Source: Patescibacteria group bacterium (GTDB taxonomy: Bacteria > Patescibacteriota > Patescibacteriia > 2-12-FULL-60-25). From it: 23,791 nt of DNA. A program made the position numbers and the translations under genes. The notes beneath the pieces were generated by a model that ran no database searches, had not been told where the DNA came from, and saw nothing but the letters and a program-made list of their open reading frames with translations. The DNA lies in assembly GCA_018817245.1 (NCBI GenBank), contig JAHIUG010000012.1:1-23791 (forward strand). Reading direction: 5' to 3'. Below, piece by piece: positions 1 to 7,852 of this stretch (its first letter is position 1; the number at the start of each line of letters is the position of its first letter).

Positions 1-1110
1 ATTATTTCTTTTTCCGCAAACCAGCCCGATAAGCAAGTGAAATCTTTAGTTGATAAATTTAAAAAAAATGTACTGTCAGATATTCCAAAGGCGATGCAGC
101 TGTGTCAGGAAAAGAACATGGGTATTATCGAAATATCAGAATTGAAATGGAGACTTGATAACAATATTGATCCGACATGCGCGGATCGCGACAAAGAGCT
201 GTTTAAATTCATGGAAGAGCGCGGCGCAGCTGTGATGATTCCATTCTTTGTGGGTGAAGAGATGGTTGGACTGATGATCACCGGAGAGAAGCCTGACAGT
301 AAACTTTTGAGCCGCATGGATATTGACGTATTGCGCGTGATGCAGGGCACCGTAGCGCCGGCCATGGCTAACGGTATTCGAATCGCAGAGATAGAACGAT
401 TGTACGAGCAATTATCCGAACTGGATAAGGCGAAGAGCGATTTTATTGGCGTTGTGTCTCATCAGTTCAGAACCCCACTCACCGCCATCTTGTGGAATGC
501 TGAGCTCGCTTTGGATTCAGGAAAAGTATTAGGAAATGAAGCTAAGAATTTATCAGAGATCCAGCAACGGGCAAATTTTCTGAACCTCACCCTGAATCGT
601 ATCTTTGAGATGTTGGCACTTGAAGCCAAAAAACTTTCTTTTCATCCCCAGAAGATTGATTTGTATCTTTTGGTAGAAGAGACCATAAGGGCATTTCAGC
701 ACACAGCCAGAACCAAGGGGCTTGAATTCATAATTAATCTTGAACATATGGCGGTTAAAGCTGATGTTGAGAAGATGATATCTGTATTGAACACACTCAT
801 TGAAAACGCCTGCAACTTTTCTCGCGCCAAAGGAAAGATTGAAGTGACTTTACAGGCTGACGAGAAAAATAAAATGGCCGTCTTAACGGTTAAAGACAAC
901 GGTATTGGTATTTCTAAAAAAGACAAACCTCGGATATTCGAAAAATTCTACCGCGCCTCCAACGCGCAAAAGCATTTTCCTGATGGCGCGGGCATAAGCT
1001 TGTATTTGGCTAAGCAACTTATGCAAAAGCAAGGTGGTATAATTGACTTTAGTTCAGAAGAAGATAATGGTACGACTTTTAGGATCCGCATGCCTCTTAA
1101 TATTAAGTAA
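1..1110 (+). CDS. GAF-HisKA-HATPase sensor histidine kinase, 5'-partial
   Basis: The frame stays open to the first base of the window, so the gene starts upstream. A GTG at 37 is an internal candidate start that I do not favour. Residues below count from that GTG. Residues about 40-125 resemble the C-terminal half of a GAF domain (a strand pair around VMIPFFVGEEMVGLMI, then a helix). Residues 130-200 are a HisKA dimerisation domain with H-box VSHQFRTPL and phospho-acceptor His142. Residues 230-355 are an HATPase_c domain with N-box IENA (Asn257), G1 DNGIGIS, F-box IFEKFYRA and a divergent G2 box DGAGISLYL, where most kinases have G-x-G-L-G-L. It should autophosphorylate His142 and pass the phosphate to a response regulator, but none is encoded nearby. 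The KaiC-like gene follows 3 nt after the stop, so the two are probably co-transcribed. What it senses is unknown. Confidence 0.9.
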   Translation: MISFSANQPDKQVKSLVDKFKKNVLSDIPKAMQLCQEKNMGIIEISELKWRLDNNIDPTCADRDKELFKFMEERGAAVMIPFFVGEEMVGLMITGEKPDSKLLSRMDIDVLRVMQGTVAPAMANGIRIAEIERLYEQLSELDKAKSDFIGVVSHQFRTPLTAILWNAELALDSGKVLGNEAKNLSEIQQRANFLNLTLNRIFEMLALEAKKLSFHPQKIDLYLLVEETIRAFQHTARTKGLEFIINLEHMAVKADVEKMISVLNTLIENACNFSRAKGKIEVTLQADEKNKMAVLTVKDNGIGISKKDKPRIFEKFYRASNAQKHFPDGAGISLYLAKQLMQKQGGIIDFSSEEDNGTTFRIRMPLNIK

Positions 1111-1113
1111 TTT

Positions 1114-2799
1114 ATGTCTAATTCCAAAGCAGTATCACAAAGTATTCGTCCAACTGGAATTCCAAAATTAGATGAAGTTTTGCATGGCGGTTTTCCCAAG
1201 GGCGCGGCCGTCTTATTAACCGGCGCGTCCGGCACCGGTAAGACCGTGTTGGGTTTGGAGTGGTTATTTAGAGGTTATGCAAAATACAAAGAACCGGGCA
1301 TATACATTTCTTTCACCGAATCAGTCAGTAAAATGCAGGCTAATTCCAAAAGCTTTGCATTTCATAATGATGAACACGTGGGACCAAGGCAAGTCTTTTT
1401 TACAGATTTAAGAGCCATTTTAAAAGGAGTGAACCTGGATCAGAAAGAAGTCTTTCAGTCTGCGGATGTGAATCGCTTGATTGAGGCAATAATTAATATG
1501 GTCGAACAGTCAGGAGCCAAGAGAGTGGTAATTGATTCGGTTACTGCAATGGGCTACCGACTGAACAATGTCAGCCTGTTTAGAAATTTTATTTTTCAAT
1601 TAAGTACCGGCTTGGCCCAAAGCAATGCAAATTCTCTGTTGATTAGCGAGCTGACAGAGCCGGGTTTGTCTAAGTTTGGAGTAGAGGAATTTATTTCTGA
1701 CGGCATAATAAAAATGTCGCATTGCGTGGCGCCCTGCATAAAATCTTCCAGGATTTTACAGATAATCAAGTTACGTGGCCGTCAGCATGATAAAAATCAA
1801 ATTTCTTTCAGAATTTCTGCCAAAGGCCTGATTATCTATCCCAGGCTAAAACGTATCTTAAATTATCCGGTATCTTCTCGTAGAGTTAGTATCGGGGTCT
1901 CGGGTTTAGATGAAATAACCTCGGGCGGATTTTTTCAGGGTTCTTCCACAGTCATAACCGGCGCTTCAGGTACCGGAAAAACTACCCTGGCACTACAATT
2001 CGCATATAACGGATTAAAGAAGAGTGAAGAAGTTTTGTATGTGAGTTTCGAAGAATCTAAGGATCAGCTTTTTAAACAAGGTATGTCCTTTGGATGGGAT
2101 TTATCCAAATACGAAAAAAATAACAAACTCAAGGTCTTGACCAGCTATCCGGAAGAAGCTTTTTTGGATGAACATATGCAGAACATTTTAGGGATAATTG
2201 AGCAGCAAAACATCAAGAGAGTGGTTATTGATTCATTGTCAGCTTTGGGAAATTTATTCAGTACAGAGATGTTACGCGATTTCACTGCGCGATTAGTCTC
2301 TTTATTACATCAGAAAAAAATTACTTCTGTCATGACTCTGGCCACATCAAGTCTGCTCGGAGCCGGTAGCATCACAGAGGCGCATTTATCGAGCTTGGTA
2401 GACAATATACTCATGCTTAGATTCGTTGAGGTGCTGGGAGAACTTAAACAGACCTTGGTTGTTGTTAAAACTCGCGGCAGCCAGCACGATTCCAAGCTTC
2501 AGCTGTTTGTAATTAATTCTCAAGGCTTTCATATCACGACCCCTCTTGTTGGCTATGAAGGTTTGTTATCAGGCATAGCTCATAGAGCCTCACATACGGC
2601 CGAGGAACAGCTGTACGATTTGTTTTTAGATATTCTTGGCCCCATGGGAGGAAGTGTTTTCTTGGAAGCTAAGGCAAATGGTCTGTCAAAAGGAAATATT
2701 GAAGAGTTGATTGAACAATTAGGCAAGCAGGGTATTCTGTCTGAAGATCGTAAAGAAGAATTCAATTCCAAGGCGCAACAAATTTTTAATCAGAAATAA
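1114..2799 (+). CDS. KaiC-like two-domain RecA-family ATPase
   Basis: A 561-residue protein with two tandem RecA-like domains in the KaiC/RadA-like family. Domain 1 has Walker A GASGTGKT (37-44) and Walker B RVVIDSV with Asp141. Domain 2 has Walker A GASGTGKT (283-290) and Walker B RVVIDSL with Asp373. KaiC-type RG-x-x-HD motifs occur in both halves (RGRQHD, RGSQHD). Domain 2 keeps the paired glutamates (SFEES), whereas domain 1 has SFTES, losing one. The region matching the KaiC phosphosite loop reads SITEAHLSSLVD, with Ser426-Ser427 where cyanobacterial KaiC has Ser431-Thr432. After about residue 480 comes a helical tail of about 80 residues that could be a small winged helix. No kaiA or kaiB is present, so a circadian role is not implied. 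KaiC homologues outside cyanobacteria often act as signalling ATPases, and here the gene sits between a histidine kinase and membrane sensor genes. The stop overlaps the next ATG by 1 nt. Confidence 0.92.
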   Translation: MSNSKAVSQSIRPTGIPKLDEVLHGGFPKGAAVLLTGASGTGKTVLGLEWLFRGYAKYKEPGIYISFTESVSKMQANSKSFAFHNDEHVGPRQVFFTDLRAILKGVNLDQKEVFQSADVNRLIEAIINMVEQSGAKRVVIDSVTAMGYRLNNVSLFRNFIFQLSTGLAQSNANSLLISELTEPGLSKFGVEEFISDGIIKMSHCVAPCIKSSRILQIIKLRGRQHDKNQISFRISAKGLIIYPRLKRILNYPVSSRRVSIGVSGLDEITSGGFFQGSSTVITGASGTGKTTLALQFAYNGLKKSEEVLYVSFEESKDQLFKQGMSFGWDLSKYEKNNKLKVLTSYPEEAFLDEHMQNILGIIEQQNIKRVVIDSLSALGNLFSTEMLRDFTARLVSLLHQKKITSVMTLATSSLLGAGSITEAHLSSLVDNILMLRFVEVLGELKQTLVVVKTRGSQHDSKLQLFVINSQGFHITTPLVGYEGLLSGIAHRASHTAEEQLYDLFLDILGPMGGSVFLEAKANGLSKGNIEELIEQLGKQGILSEDRKEEFNSKAQQIFNQK

Positions 2800-3467
2800 T
2801 GTATCTTTTTATGCAAAAAAATGAGCGACTTATTATTCTCCTTGCGGGAATAGTGACCATCGTCGGTTTATTGGTGATGTTGGGCTGGTTTCTGGATGTA
2901 CCACTTTTGAAAAGCATATTGCCTCAATGGGTGACCATGAAATTCAGCACTGCTTTAGCTTTTGCGCTTTCTGGCATAACCCTCTATTTAATATTTTTAT
3001 GCAAACGAAATTCTGAGACTGCGCATGTATTATTACCGCTCTCTTCTTTATTCATCCTTCTTCTTATGTTGGTTTTATTCCTGTCTGTAGTTTTTGGGAT
3101 AAAGAGCGGTATTGAGGATCTTTTTGTCAGGGAAGATGCGGGTGCTGTTTATACCACTGTGCCGGGGAGGCCTTCAATCGGGACGATGATTGATTTTATT
3201 TTGATTGCGCTCCTGGGCTTGACAGCGGTTTTTAAAGTAAAACGTCATAGAATGTTCCTGCGCTGGGGCGGCGGCGCGATCAGCGTGATTGGGGTGATCG
3301 CGATTTTGGGTTATGTATTTAATGTGCCGGAGCTTTATTATACGGTCGAGAATGTCAGCACGGCCATGGCATTGCATACAGCCATACTTTTCGTTCTGAT
3401 AGGTTTGGATTTGGTCTTATTGGGTATTGATTCGGGACAAATAAATCAAAACACGCAAAAAATATGA
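2799..3467 (+). CDS. Six-helix membrane protein, stand-alone sensory module
   Basis: A 222-residue integral membrane protein with six predicted helices at about 11-31, 48-68, 77-100, 127-145, 157-175 and 188-210. It is internally repetitive: GWFLDVP (29-35) followed by MKFSTALAF matches GYVFNVP (171-177) followed by MALHTAILF, and the segment around 98-141 (VFGIKSG, then VPGRPSIGTM) looks like a middle repeat. From memory, this repeat style is typical of the N-terminal membrane region of many PAS-containing histidine kinases and diguanylate cyclases. Here no output domain is attached. The ATG overlaps the KaiC-like stop by 1 nt (TAATG). A second in-frame ATG at 2811 would remove four residues. 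The gene ends in an ATGA overlap with the HAMP gene, suggesting translational coupling. A role as the membrane sensor of this operon is inference, and no ligand can be named. Confidence 0.8.
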   Translation: MYLFMQKNERLIILLAGIVTIVGLLVMLGWFLDVPLLKSILPQWVTMKFSTALAFALSGITLYLIFLCKRNSETAHVLLPLSSLFILLLMLVLFLSVVFGIKSGIEDLFVREDAGAVYTTVPGRPSIGTMIDFILIALLGLTAVFKVKRHRMFLRWGGGAISVIGVIAILGYVFNVPELYYTVENVSTAMALHTAILFVLIGLDLVLLGIDSGQINQNTQKI

Positions 3468-3916
3468 AAATCAGATCAAAACTATTAATAACCTATCTTA
3501 CGATTTCAATCGTTCCGGCGCTTTTTATCAGTTGGCTGGTTTTTCATTACATGCAAAATTTGCTTGTTGATTCGCTAATAGTCAAGATGGACGTTCCGGT
3601 CGAGCGTCATGTTGTGATCAAGGAGTTTGAGGAGCCTTTAAGACATGCGCTTTATTTTTATTGGGTGCTGTTTACCGGTTATATCTTGGCTGTGGGGATT
3701 GTCATCATATCAACCGCCAAATCCATTGCAGATCCGATAAACAAGCTCACTGAAATGACAGATGATATTTCCCGCGGGAAACTTGATGTAAGACTTGAGA
3801 GTATTGAAGGTAAAGACGAGATAGGAGATTTAGCGCGAGCTTTTGATCGAATTTTAATAAGTTTAAAACTGGCTATGCGTGGAAGTACCAAGAGCAAACT
3901 TATAAAATGGAAATAA
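3464..3916 (+). CDS. Two-helix HAMP-domain membrane protein without output domain
   Basis: A 150-residue protein. Helix 1 spans about 7-29, a short external loop of about 30 residues follows, helix 2 spans about 62-83, and a HAMP domain covers about 85-137. The HAMP hallmarks are visible: the proline in ADPINKL (Pro91), the heptad helix AS1, and the AS2 start DEIGDLARAFDRI (118-130). HAMP domains normally relay conformational change from a membrane sensor to a kinase, cyclase or methyl-accepting domain. This protein stops about 13 residues after HAMP, so any output must come from a partner. The start overlaps the previous stop (ATGA) and the next gene begins 3 nt after its stop. I infer that it may couple the six-helix protein to the histidine kinase or to the KaiC-like proteins. 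Confidence 0.85.
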   Translation: MKIRSKLLITYLTISIVPALFISWLVFHYMQNLLVDSLIVKMDVPVERHVVIKEFEEPLRHALYFYWVLFTGYILAVGIVIISTAKSIADPINKLTEMTDDISRGKLDVRLESIEGKDEIGDLARAFDRILISLKLAMRGSTKSKLIKWK

Positions 3917-3919
3917 TTT

Positions 3920-4468
3920 ATGCCGATATTGAAAGATTTTGTCGCAAAATTAAAACCAGGGCAATTTATTTTGCTTAATGTACCGGTTAAGAACGCAAAA
4001 AAAAATTATTGCCAGGTTTTGACTGAACTACAGGCGAAAAAATATCGCGGGGTGTTTATCAGTTTATTCAGGGATTATCCCGCTTTGTTTAAAGATTTAA
4101 GCGAGTGTGCTTTGGATTTGAAAAAAATAACTTTTGTAGACGGGATATCAGAAGTGAACGGGATTAAAAAAGAAAAATCAGACAAAGTGATTTATGTGCC
4201 ATCGCCATTTTTTTTAGATGACATAATAAAATCCGCGCGCAAATTGGTTAAACTGCTGTCTGGGACAAAAAAATTTTTATTTTTGGATTCAGCCACCGCT
4301 CTCTCGCTCTATAATCCGCCTGATGAAATAATCAGATTCATCAGATCTTTGAAAAAAATCGGACCCGGCGGATTCGTGGTGGTCGTTAAAGTGGGGGCCG
4401 GTAATCCGGAACTGATGCGTATTCTGGAAGATGTTTCAGACACAACATTGGATTTAACGAAAGAATGA
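3920..4468 (+). CDS. Small KaiC/RecA-like protein with degenerate P-loop
   Basis: A 182-residue soluble protein. Its layout follows one KaiC/RAD55-type domain: LKPGQFILLNVP (11-22) occupies the strand before the P-loop, RGVFISLF (43-50) matches the PGIYISFTE strand of the neighbouring KaiC-like protein, and KKFLFLDSATAL (117-128) matches the Walker B strand with Asp123. At the P-loop position the sequence is VPVKNAKKNY instead of G-x-x-x-x-G-K-T, so nucleotide binding is probably lost. The family assignment is by eye from strand order and spacing, not by search. It ends the signalling operon 15 nt before the protease gene. A likely role is as a non-catalytic partner of the two-domain KaiC-like ATPase. 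An unrelated Rossmann-like protein remains possible. Confidence 0.75.
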   Translation: MPILKDFVAKLKPGQFILLNVPVKNAKKNYCQVLTELQAKKYRGVFISLFRDYPALFKDLSECALDLKKITFVDGISEVNGIKKEKSDKVIYVPSPFFLDDIIKSARKLVKLLSGTKKFLFLDSATALSLYNPPDEIIRFIRSLKKIGPGGFVVVVKVGAGNPELMRILEDVSDTTLDLTKE

Positions 4469-4483
4469 GGTAAGCTTTGTAGC

Positions 4484-5125
4484 ATGTTAGGACTACTTTT
4501 TCAGGAACCGATTCTTTTTGTGGTTTGGATTTTGGCAATTCTTGTCGCACTAACCATACATGAATTTTCTCATGCTTGGGCAGGCACGATCCTTGGAGAC
4601 AATACAGCTAAGAGGATGGGTCGCTTCACTTTAAATCCGTTATCGCACATTGATCCTGTGGGTTTATTGATTTTAATAACAATTGGTTTTGGGTGGGGTA
4701 AGCCCGTTCCATTTAATCCGTACAATCTTCGTAAGAAAAAGTGGGGACCGGCTTTAGTGGCATTGGCCGGCCCGGCTATGAATTTAGTAGGAGCATTGAT
4801 TCTGGGATTAATACTAAGAATAATTTTTCCTTTTTTAGGCCCTGGCAATTTGTTGATTCAATTTTTGTCATTGAGTGTTTTTCTAAATGTGGCGCTTCTC
4901 TTATTTAATCTTATTCCATTGCCGCCTTTGGATGGGTCAAAGTTATTGCTCGTGATTTTGTCAGATCACAAATATGAGCACATAAGAACATTTTTAGAGA
5001 ATCGTGGTCCATTAATCCTGCTTGGTTTGATATTTGGTGATATGATTTTAAATCTTAATATCTTCGGTGGTTTATTCAGTATTATTATGGGGTTAGCCAG
5101 CCTAATAGTTGGGTTCGGAATGTAG
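4484..5125 (+). CDS. M50-family site-2-type intramembrane metalloprotease
   Basis: A 213-residue polytopic protein of the short, PDZ-less M50 (YwhC/SREBP site-2 protease-like) group. Zinc motif HEFSH lies at 26-30 (His26, Glu27, His30) inside the first helix. The third-ligand motif NLIPLPPLDG lies at about 142-151, with Asp150. At least four further hydrophobic segments follow, including a C-terminal glycine-rich one. The family cleaves substrates within the membrane and often releases signalling factors. GAGGTAAG about 15 nt before the ATG is one of the more SD-like sites in this window. The gene follows the KaiC/HAMP operon by 15 nt, so co-transcription is possible, but the sequence shows no functional link. 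Confidence 0.93.
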   Translation: MLGLLFQEPILFVVWILAILVALTIHEFSHAWAGTILGDNTAKRMGRFTLNPLSHIDPVGLLILITIGFGWGKPVPFNPYNLRKKKWGPALVALAGPAMNLVGALILGLILRIIFPFLGPGNLLIQFLSLSVFLNVALLLFNLIPLPPLDGSKLLLVILSDHKYEHIRTFLENRGPLILLGLIFGDMILNLNIFGGLFSIIMGLASLIVGFGM

Positions 5126-5143
5126 ATTTGCTCCTTGAATTTT

Positions 5144-6658
5144 ATGCCTATCATTACTTCGTCACGACAACAAAATAAAGAATCTCCATGGCTCATCTTC
5201 GCGACCATCTGGGGTAGTGTAATTACTGCGAGTTTTTTAGCCTCGCTCACAACCTCAGCGCCACTGCCAACTTTTTTGGAGGTCGCAATACATCGTCCAA
5301 TAATTTTTATAACGGCGCTTTTTATAATCACACATATAATAACGCGATTTTCAAAGAGGTCATTTACAGAGCAGTTGCCGCACGTAGTTCGTCTTGTCCC
5401 GTGGGCGCTCATGATTGGAGTTATCTTGAGTTGGATTGGTTTGTGGAATGATGGAAGCGGAACGCAGGCGCTTCCTTTGTCTCAGGCCGGGTTATTTGTT
5501 ATCACGGGCGGCATATTGCCATTCAAATTCGGTCCGGAGATTTTGTTACGTGGGAGCGTACTGGCCTTGGTGCTTTTGTCTGCTGTTAGTTTTTACAAAC
5601 AGTCGCGTACGAAATATTCAAAATCGATCTTGATCGGAATCGTGGCCTGGATCCTCACGTCATTTATCTTACTTATTCAAACATGGATGGCATATGCTGC
5701 TGCGTGGTCTCGTAATTTATCAATTGCACATTCACAAGATGCATTTCGAACACTCAGCCTTTCTCATTTGAATTCTTATTGGTCCAACTTTCAAGCTGAC
5801 AGATTCTTCTTGGGTATCGGCAAACAACTCGAAACGAGTTTAATGCTTTCTTCGGCCAGCGTTTTATTTTTGATTGCAAGCGCATGTTTACTGTTGGGTC
5901 TGTGGAAATCACGAGGCATCAAGGTGCGAGATTTAGTCAAAAGAATTTGGTTACATCCGTTTTTGGCATTGGGTTCCAGTCTCCTGGTCGGGCTTATTGT
6001 TGGTTTGCGTATCAATCGTTTGCGTTGGCACGCGCTGGACGTGGTTTCGATTTTATTATTACTCGCAGTTTTTTTGTCTTGGTATACGTATGTGTTTTTG
6101 AAAAAAGATGTGGACAGAGTTTTTTCTTCCAGTGCGCTTTTGATAATGAGTTTCGTTGGTGGTTTGCTATTAGGTTGGCCTGTGTTTCTAATCATCTTGT
6201 CGTTGTTTATGATTGATTGGCTTCTGTATTCCAGATTCGAGAGTTGGGCAGAGATGAAATACCGTCATGTAATTCATTTCGCATTCATGGCATCTGGCTG
6301 TGTTATGCTTGGCGGAACATTTGCCGCACGAAGTCCGGTATTGCCAACTGTCGTTTTTCCGTTAGCTATCGCATGGGGAGTTCTGGCTGCTGCAATCGAG
6401 ATAGTGAAACAACAAAAGCCCGGAGCATTTATCCGCTACAGGATCTCAATTCCATTACAGCTGCTGATAGCCGCGATTGGCGGCGTGGTCTTTGCGGTGG
6501 TTCTCAGATCCATAATCGCTTTGGCTGTACTGGCGCTCCTACTTTTGCTCTTATACTGGCTTGGTAAAAATCAGACTCGTTGGAATCGTTATTTTATCTT
6601 GAGCTTAGTAGCATTTGGATGGATCAATACCATATTAGTGACTTTTTTTAGTCTGTGA
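5144..6658 (+). CDS. Large polytopic membrane protein of unknown function
   Basis: A 504-residue protein with about 14-16 hydrophobic segments spread along the whole length and only short loops, the longest at about residues 190-225. I recognise no family: there is no transporter signature, no charged residues placed like an ion channel, and no extracellular catalytic domain. I start it at the ATG at 5144; a TTG nine bases upstream is in frame but less likely. It lies 18 nt after the protease stop and is probably the last gene of that transcript. The 159 nt after it hold a palindrome and the rpsL promoter. High leucine, isoleucine and tryptophan content and an even frame support a real protein. 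O-antigen/polysaccharide-type or generic integral membrane functions are possible but unsupported. Confidence 0.8.
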   Translation: MPIITSSRQQNKESPWLIFATIWGSVITASFLASLTTSAPLPTFLEVAIHRPIIFITALFIITHIITRFSKRSFTEQLPHVVRLVPWALMIGVILSWIGLWNDGSGTQALPLSQAGLFVITGGILPFKFGPEILLRGSVLALVLLSAVSFYKQSRTKYSKSILIGIVAWILTSFILLIQTWMAYAAAWSRNLSIAHSQDAFRTLSLSHLNSYWSNFQADRFFLGIGKQLETSLMLSSASVLFLIASACLLLGLWKSRGIKVRDLVKRIWLHPFLALGSSLLVGLIVGLRINRLRWHALDVVSILLLLAVFLSWYTYVFLKKDVDRVFSSSALLIMSFVGGLLLGWPVFLIILSLFMIDWLLYSRFESWAEMKYRHVIHFAFMASGCVMLGGTFAARSPVLPTVVFPLAIAWGVLAAAIEIVKQQKPGAFIRYRISIPLQLLIAAIGGVVFAVVLRSIIALAVLALLLLLLYWLGKNQTRWNRYFILSLVAFGWINTILVTFFSL

Positions 6659-6665
6659 TCTAGAA

Positions 6666-6722
6666 CCAGTATCACATAACATGGAGCCCAAATTCGAAAA
6701 AATTCGGGTTATGAGTTACAGG
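6666..6722. repeat. Imperfect palindrome upstream of rpsL
   Basis: The arm CCAGTATCACATAAC (6666-6680) pairs with GTTATGAGTTACAGG (6708-6722) at 12 of 15 positions. An inner arm CCCAAATT pairs with AATTCGGG (one mismatch) around an A-rich loop, with an unpaired ATGGAG between the two stems on the left. It sits between the membrane-protein stop and the str promoter. It could end the upstream transcript, but it has no T-run on the + strand. Confidence 0.5.
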
Positions 6723-6745
6723 TTTTGAGTTATGGGAAATAGGAC

Positions 6746-6775
6746 TTGACGCTTAACCCCATTTATTGCTATATT
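6746..6775 (+). promoter_or_regulatory. Promoter of the str operon (rpsL)
   Basis: TTGACG at 6746-6751 and TATATT at 6770-6775 are separated by 18 nt, and TG-C precedes the -10 (extended -10 form). Initiation near 6782 would give a leader of about 36 nt before the rpsL ATG. This is the best -35/-10 pair upstream of rpsL. Confidence 0.65.
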
Positions 6776-6817
6776 TCCGCGCACGTAATCCAAAACGGAA
6801 TACTAAATACTAAATAC

Positions 6818-7237
6818 ATGCCTACAGTTAACCAATTGATACGCAAGGGACGGAAGCCGATAAAGACAATGTCAAAGAGTCCGGCCATGCAATTCACTAC
6901 AAATACTCTCCGCAGACGACGTACTGATTTGAAGCGCGGCGCAGCTTTTAAGCGTGGCGTGTGCGTTAAGGTCACGACGAAGACCCCTAAGAAACCGAAC
7001 TCAGCTTTGCGTAAGGTCGCGCGTGTTCGTCTTTCAAATGGAATGGAAGTGAACGCTTACATCCCGGGTGAAGGTCATAATTTGCAGGAGCACTCAATCG
7101 TTTTGATTCGCGGCGGTCGCGTTAAAGACTTGCCGGGTGTGCGATATCACATTGTACGTGGAGTTTATGATACAGAAGGGGTTGCCAACAGAAAGCGCAG
7201 CCGATCTTTGTACGGAACCAAAAAGCCTAAGGGCTAG
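6818..7237 (+). CDS. rpsL: 30S ribosomal protein S12
   Basis: A 139-residue S12 (uS12), the decoding-centre protein of the 30S subunit. The conserved TPKKPNSALRK loop is at 56-66, with Lys59 matching E. coli Lys43 (the streptomycin-site residue). EGHNLQEHS and GGRVKDLPGVRYH follow. Compared with E. coli S12 it has about 15 extra residues near 20-44 (SPAMQF through RGAAF), as in many non-proteobacterial S12 sequences. I start at the ATG at 6818, giving MPTVNQLIRKGR. A frame extended upstream to a TTG at 6746 would overlap the promoter and add 24 non-homologous residues, so I reject it. First gene of the str operon, followed by rpsG after 79 nt. Confidence 0.98.
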   Translation: MPTVNQLIRKGRKPIKTMSKSPAMQFTTNTLRRRRTDLKRGAAFKRGVCVKVTTKTPKKPNSALRKVARVRLSNGMEVNAYIPGEGHNLQEHSIVLIRGGRVKDLPGVRYHIVRGVYDTEGVANRKRSRSLYGTKKPKG

Positions 7238-7316
7238 AAGCTAGAAACTTGAAGCTAGAAAATGGTTACGTCTAAAACTTCTAACTTCCGACTTCTAACT
7301 TTCAACTTCTAAATAT
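7231..7316. repeat. TAGAAG-word palindrome between rpsL and rpsG
   Basis: The left arm is built from TAGAAGCTAGAAACTTGAAG-type words starting at the rpsL stop codon. The right arm (about 7272-7312) carries the complementary words ACTTCTAACTT and CAACTTCTAA. The arms form an imperfect hairpin that fills the rpsL–rpsG spacer. There is no T-run and no promoter that I can see. Confidence 0.5.
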
Positions 7317-7784
7317 ATGAGAGGTAAACAAGCACCAAAAAGAAAGATTGATAATGATCCAAAATATAATTCTCCAATTGTGGGGAAGTTTATTAATTAT
7401 GTGATGCAGGATGGTAAAAAGACCACAGCTCAAAAAATTATTTACACTGCTTTTGATATAATCACAGAACAAACAAAGAAACCCGCTTTGGAAGTTTTTG
7501 AGAAGGCTATAGAAAATGTTTCGCCTGTTCTAGAAGTAAGGTCACGACGTGTTGGAGGCGCTAATTACCAGATTCCAATGCAAGTTCGCGCAGAGCGCAG
7601 ACAACAGTTGGCTTTTCGTTGGTTGCTTGTTGCGACAAGATCTAAGAAAGGCAAGCCGATGGCAGAGAAATTGTCTGCAGAGCTTTTAGCCGCATCGGAA
7701 AATACAGGGGATGCGATTAAGAAAAAACAAGATGTGCAAAGAATGGCTGAGGCCAACCGCGCTTTCGCTCACTTCGCGAGATAA
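7317..7784 (+). CDS. rpsG: 30S ribosomal protein S7
   Basis: A 155-residue uS7, a 3'-major-domain organiser of 16S rRNA that contacts the E-site tRNA. Recognisable blocks are MRGKQAPKR at the start, GKFINYVMQDGKKTTAQKI (28-46), VLEVRSRRVGGANYQIP (71-87) and the C-terminal helix EANRAFAHFAR. The length fits the family. The start ATG follows TAAATAT directly after the palindromic spacer, with no Shine-Dalgarno-like sequence. Second gene of the str operon, 68 nt before fusA. Confidence 0.98.
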   Translation: MRGKQAPKRKIDNDPKYNSPIVGKFINYVMQDGKKTTAQKIIYTAFDIITEQTKKPALEVFEKAIENVSPVLEVRSRRVGGANYQIPMQVRAERRQQLAFRWLLVATRSKKGKPMAEKLSAELLAASENTGDAIKKKQDVQRMAEANRAFAHFAR

Positions 7785-7852
7785 GTTTTAAAGTTGGTGA
7801 GCTATCAAGCAAATACGCTAACGCGGGGACACGCTAAAATATTATTTAATTT

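Noticed and set aside
1114..2799. A cyanobacterial-type circadian clock
   Set aside because: No kaiA or kaiB is present, and KaiC homologues are common in non-clock signalling.
5791..6567. Several 100-codon frames overlapping the large membrane protein gene on both strands
   Set aside because: They are shadows of a long, consistently hydrophobic frame and have no plausible domain content.
6746..6817. Upstream extension of rpsL to a TTG start
   Set aside because: It runs through the promoter and adds 24 residues with no S12 homology; the family start MPTVNQL is at 6818.
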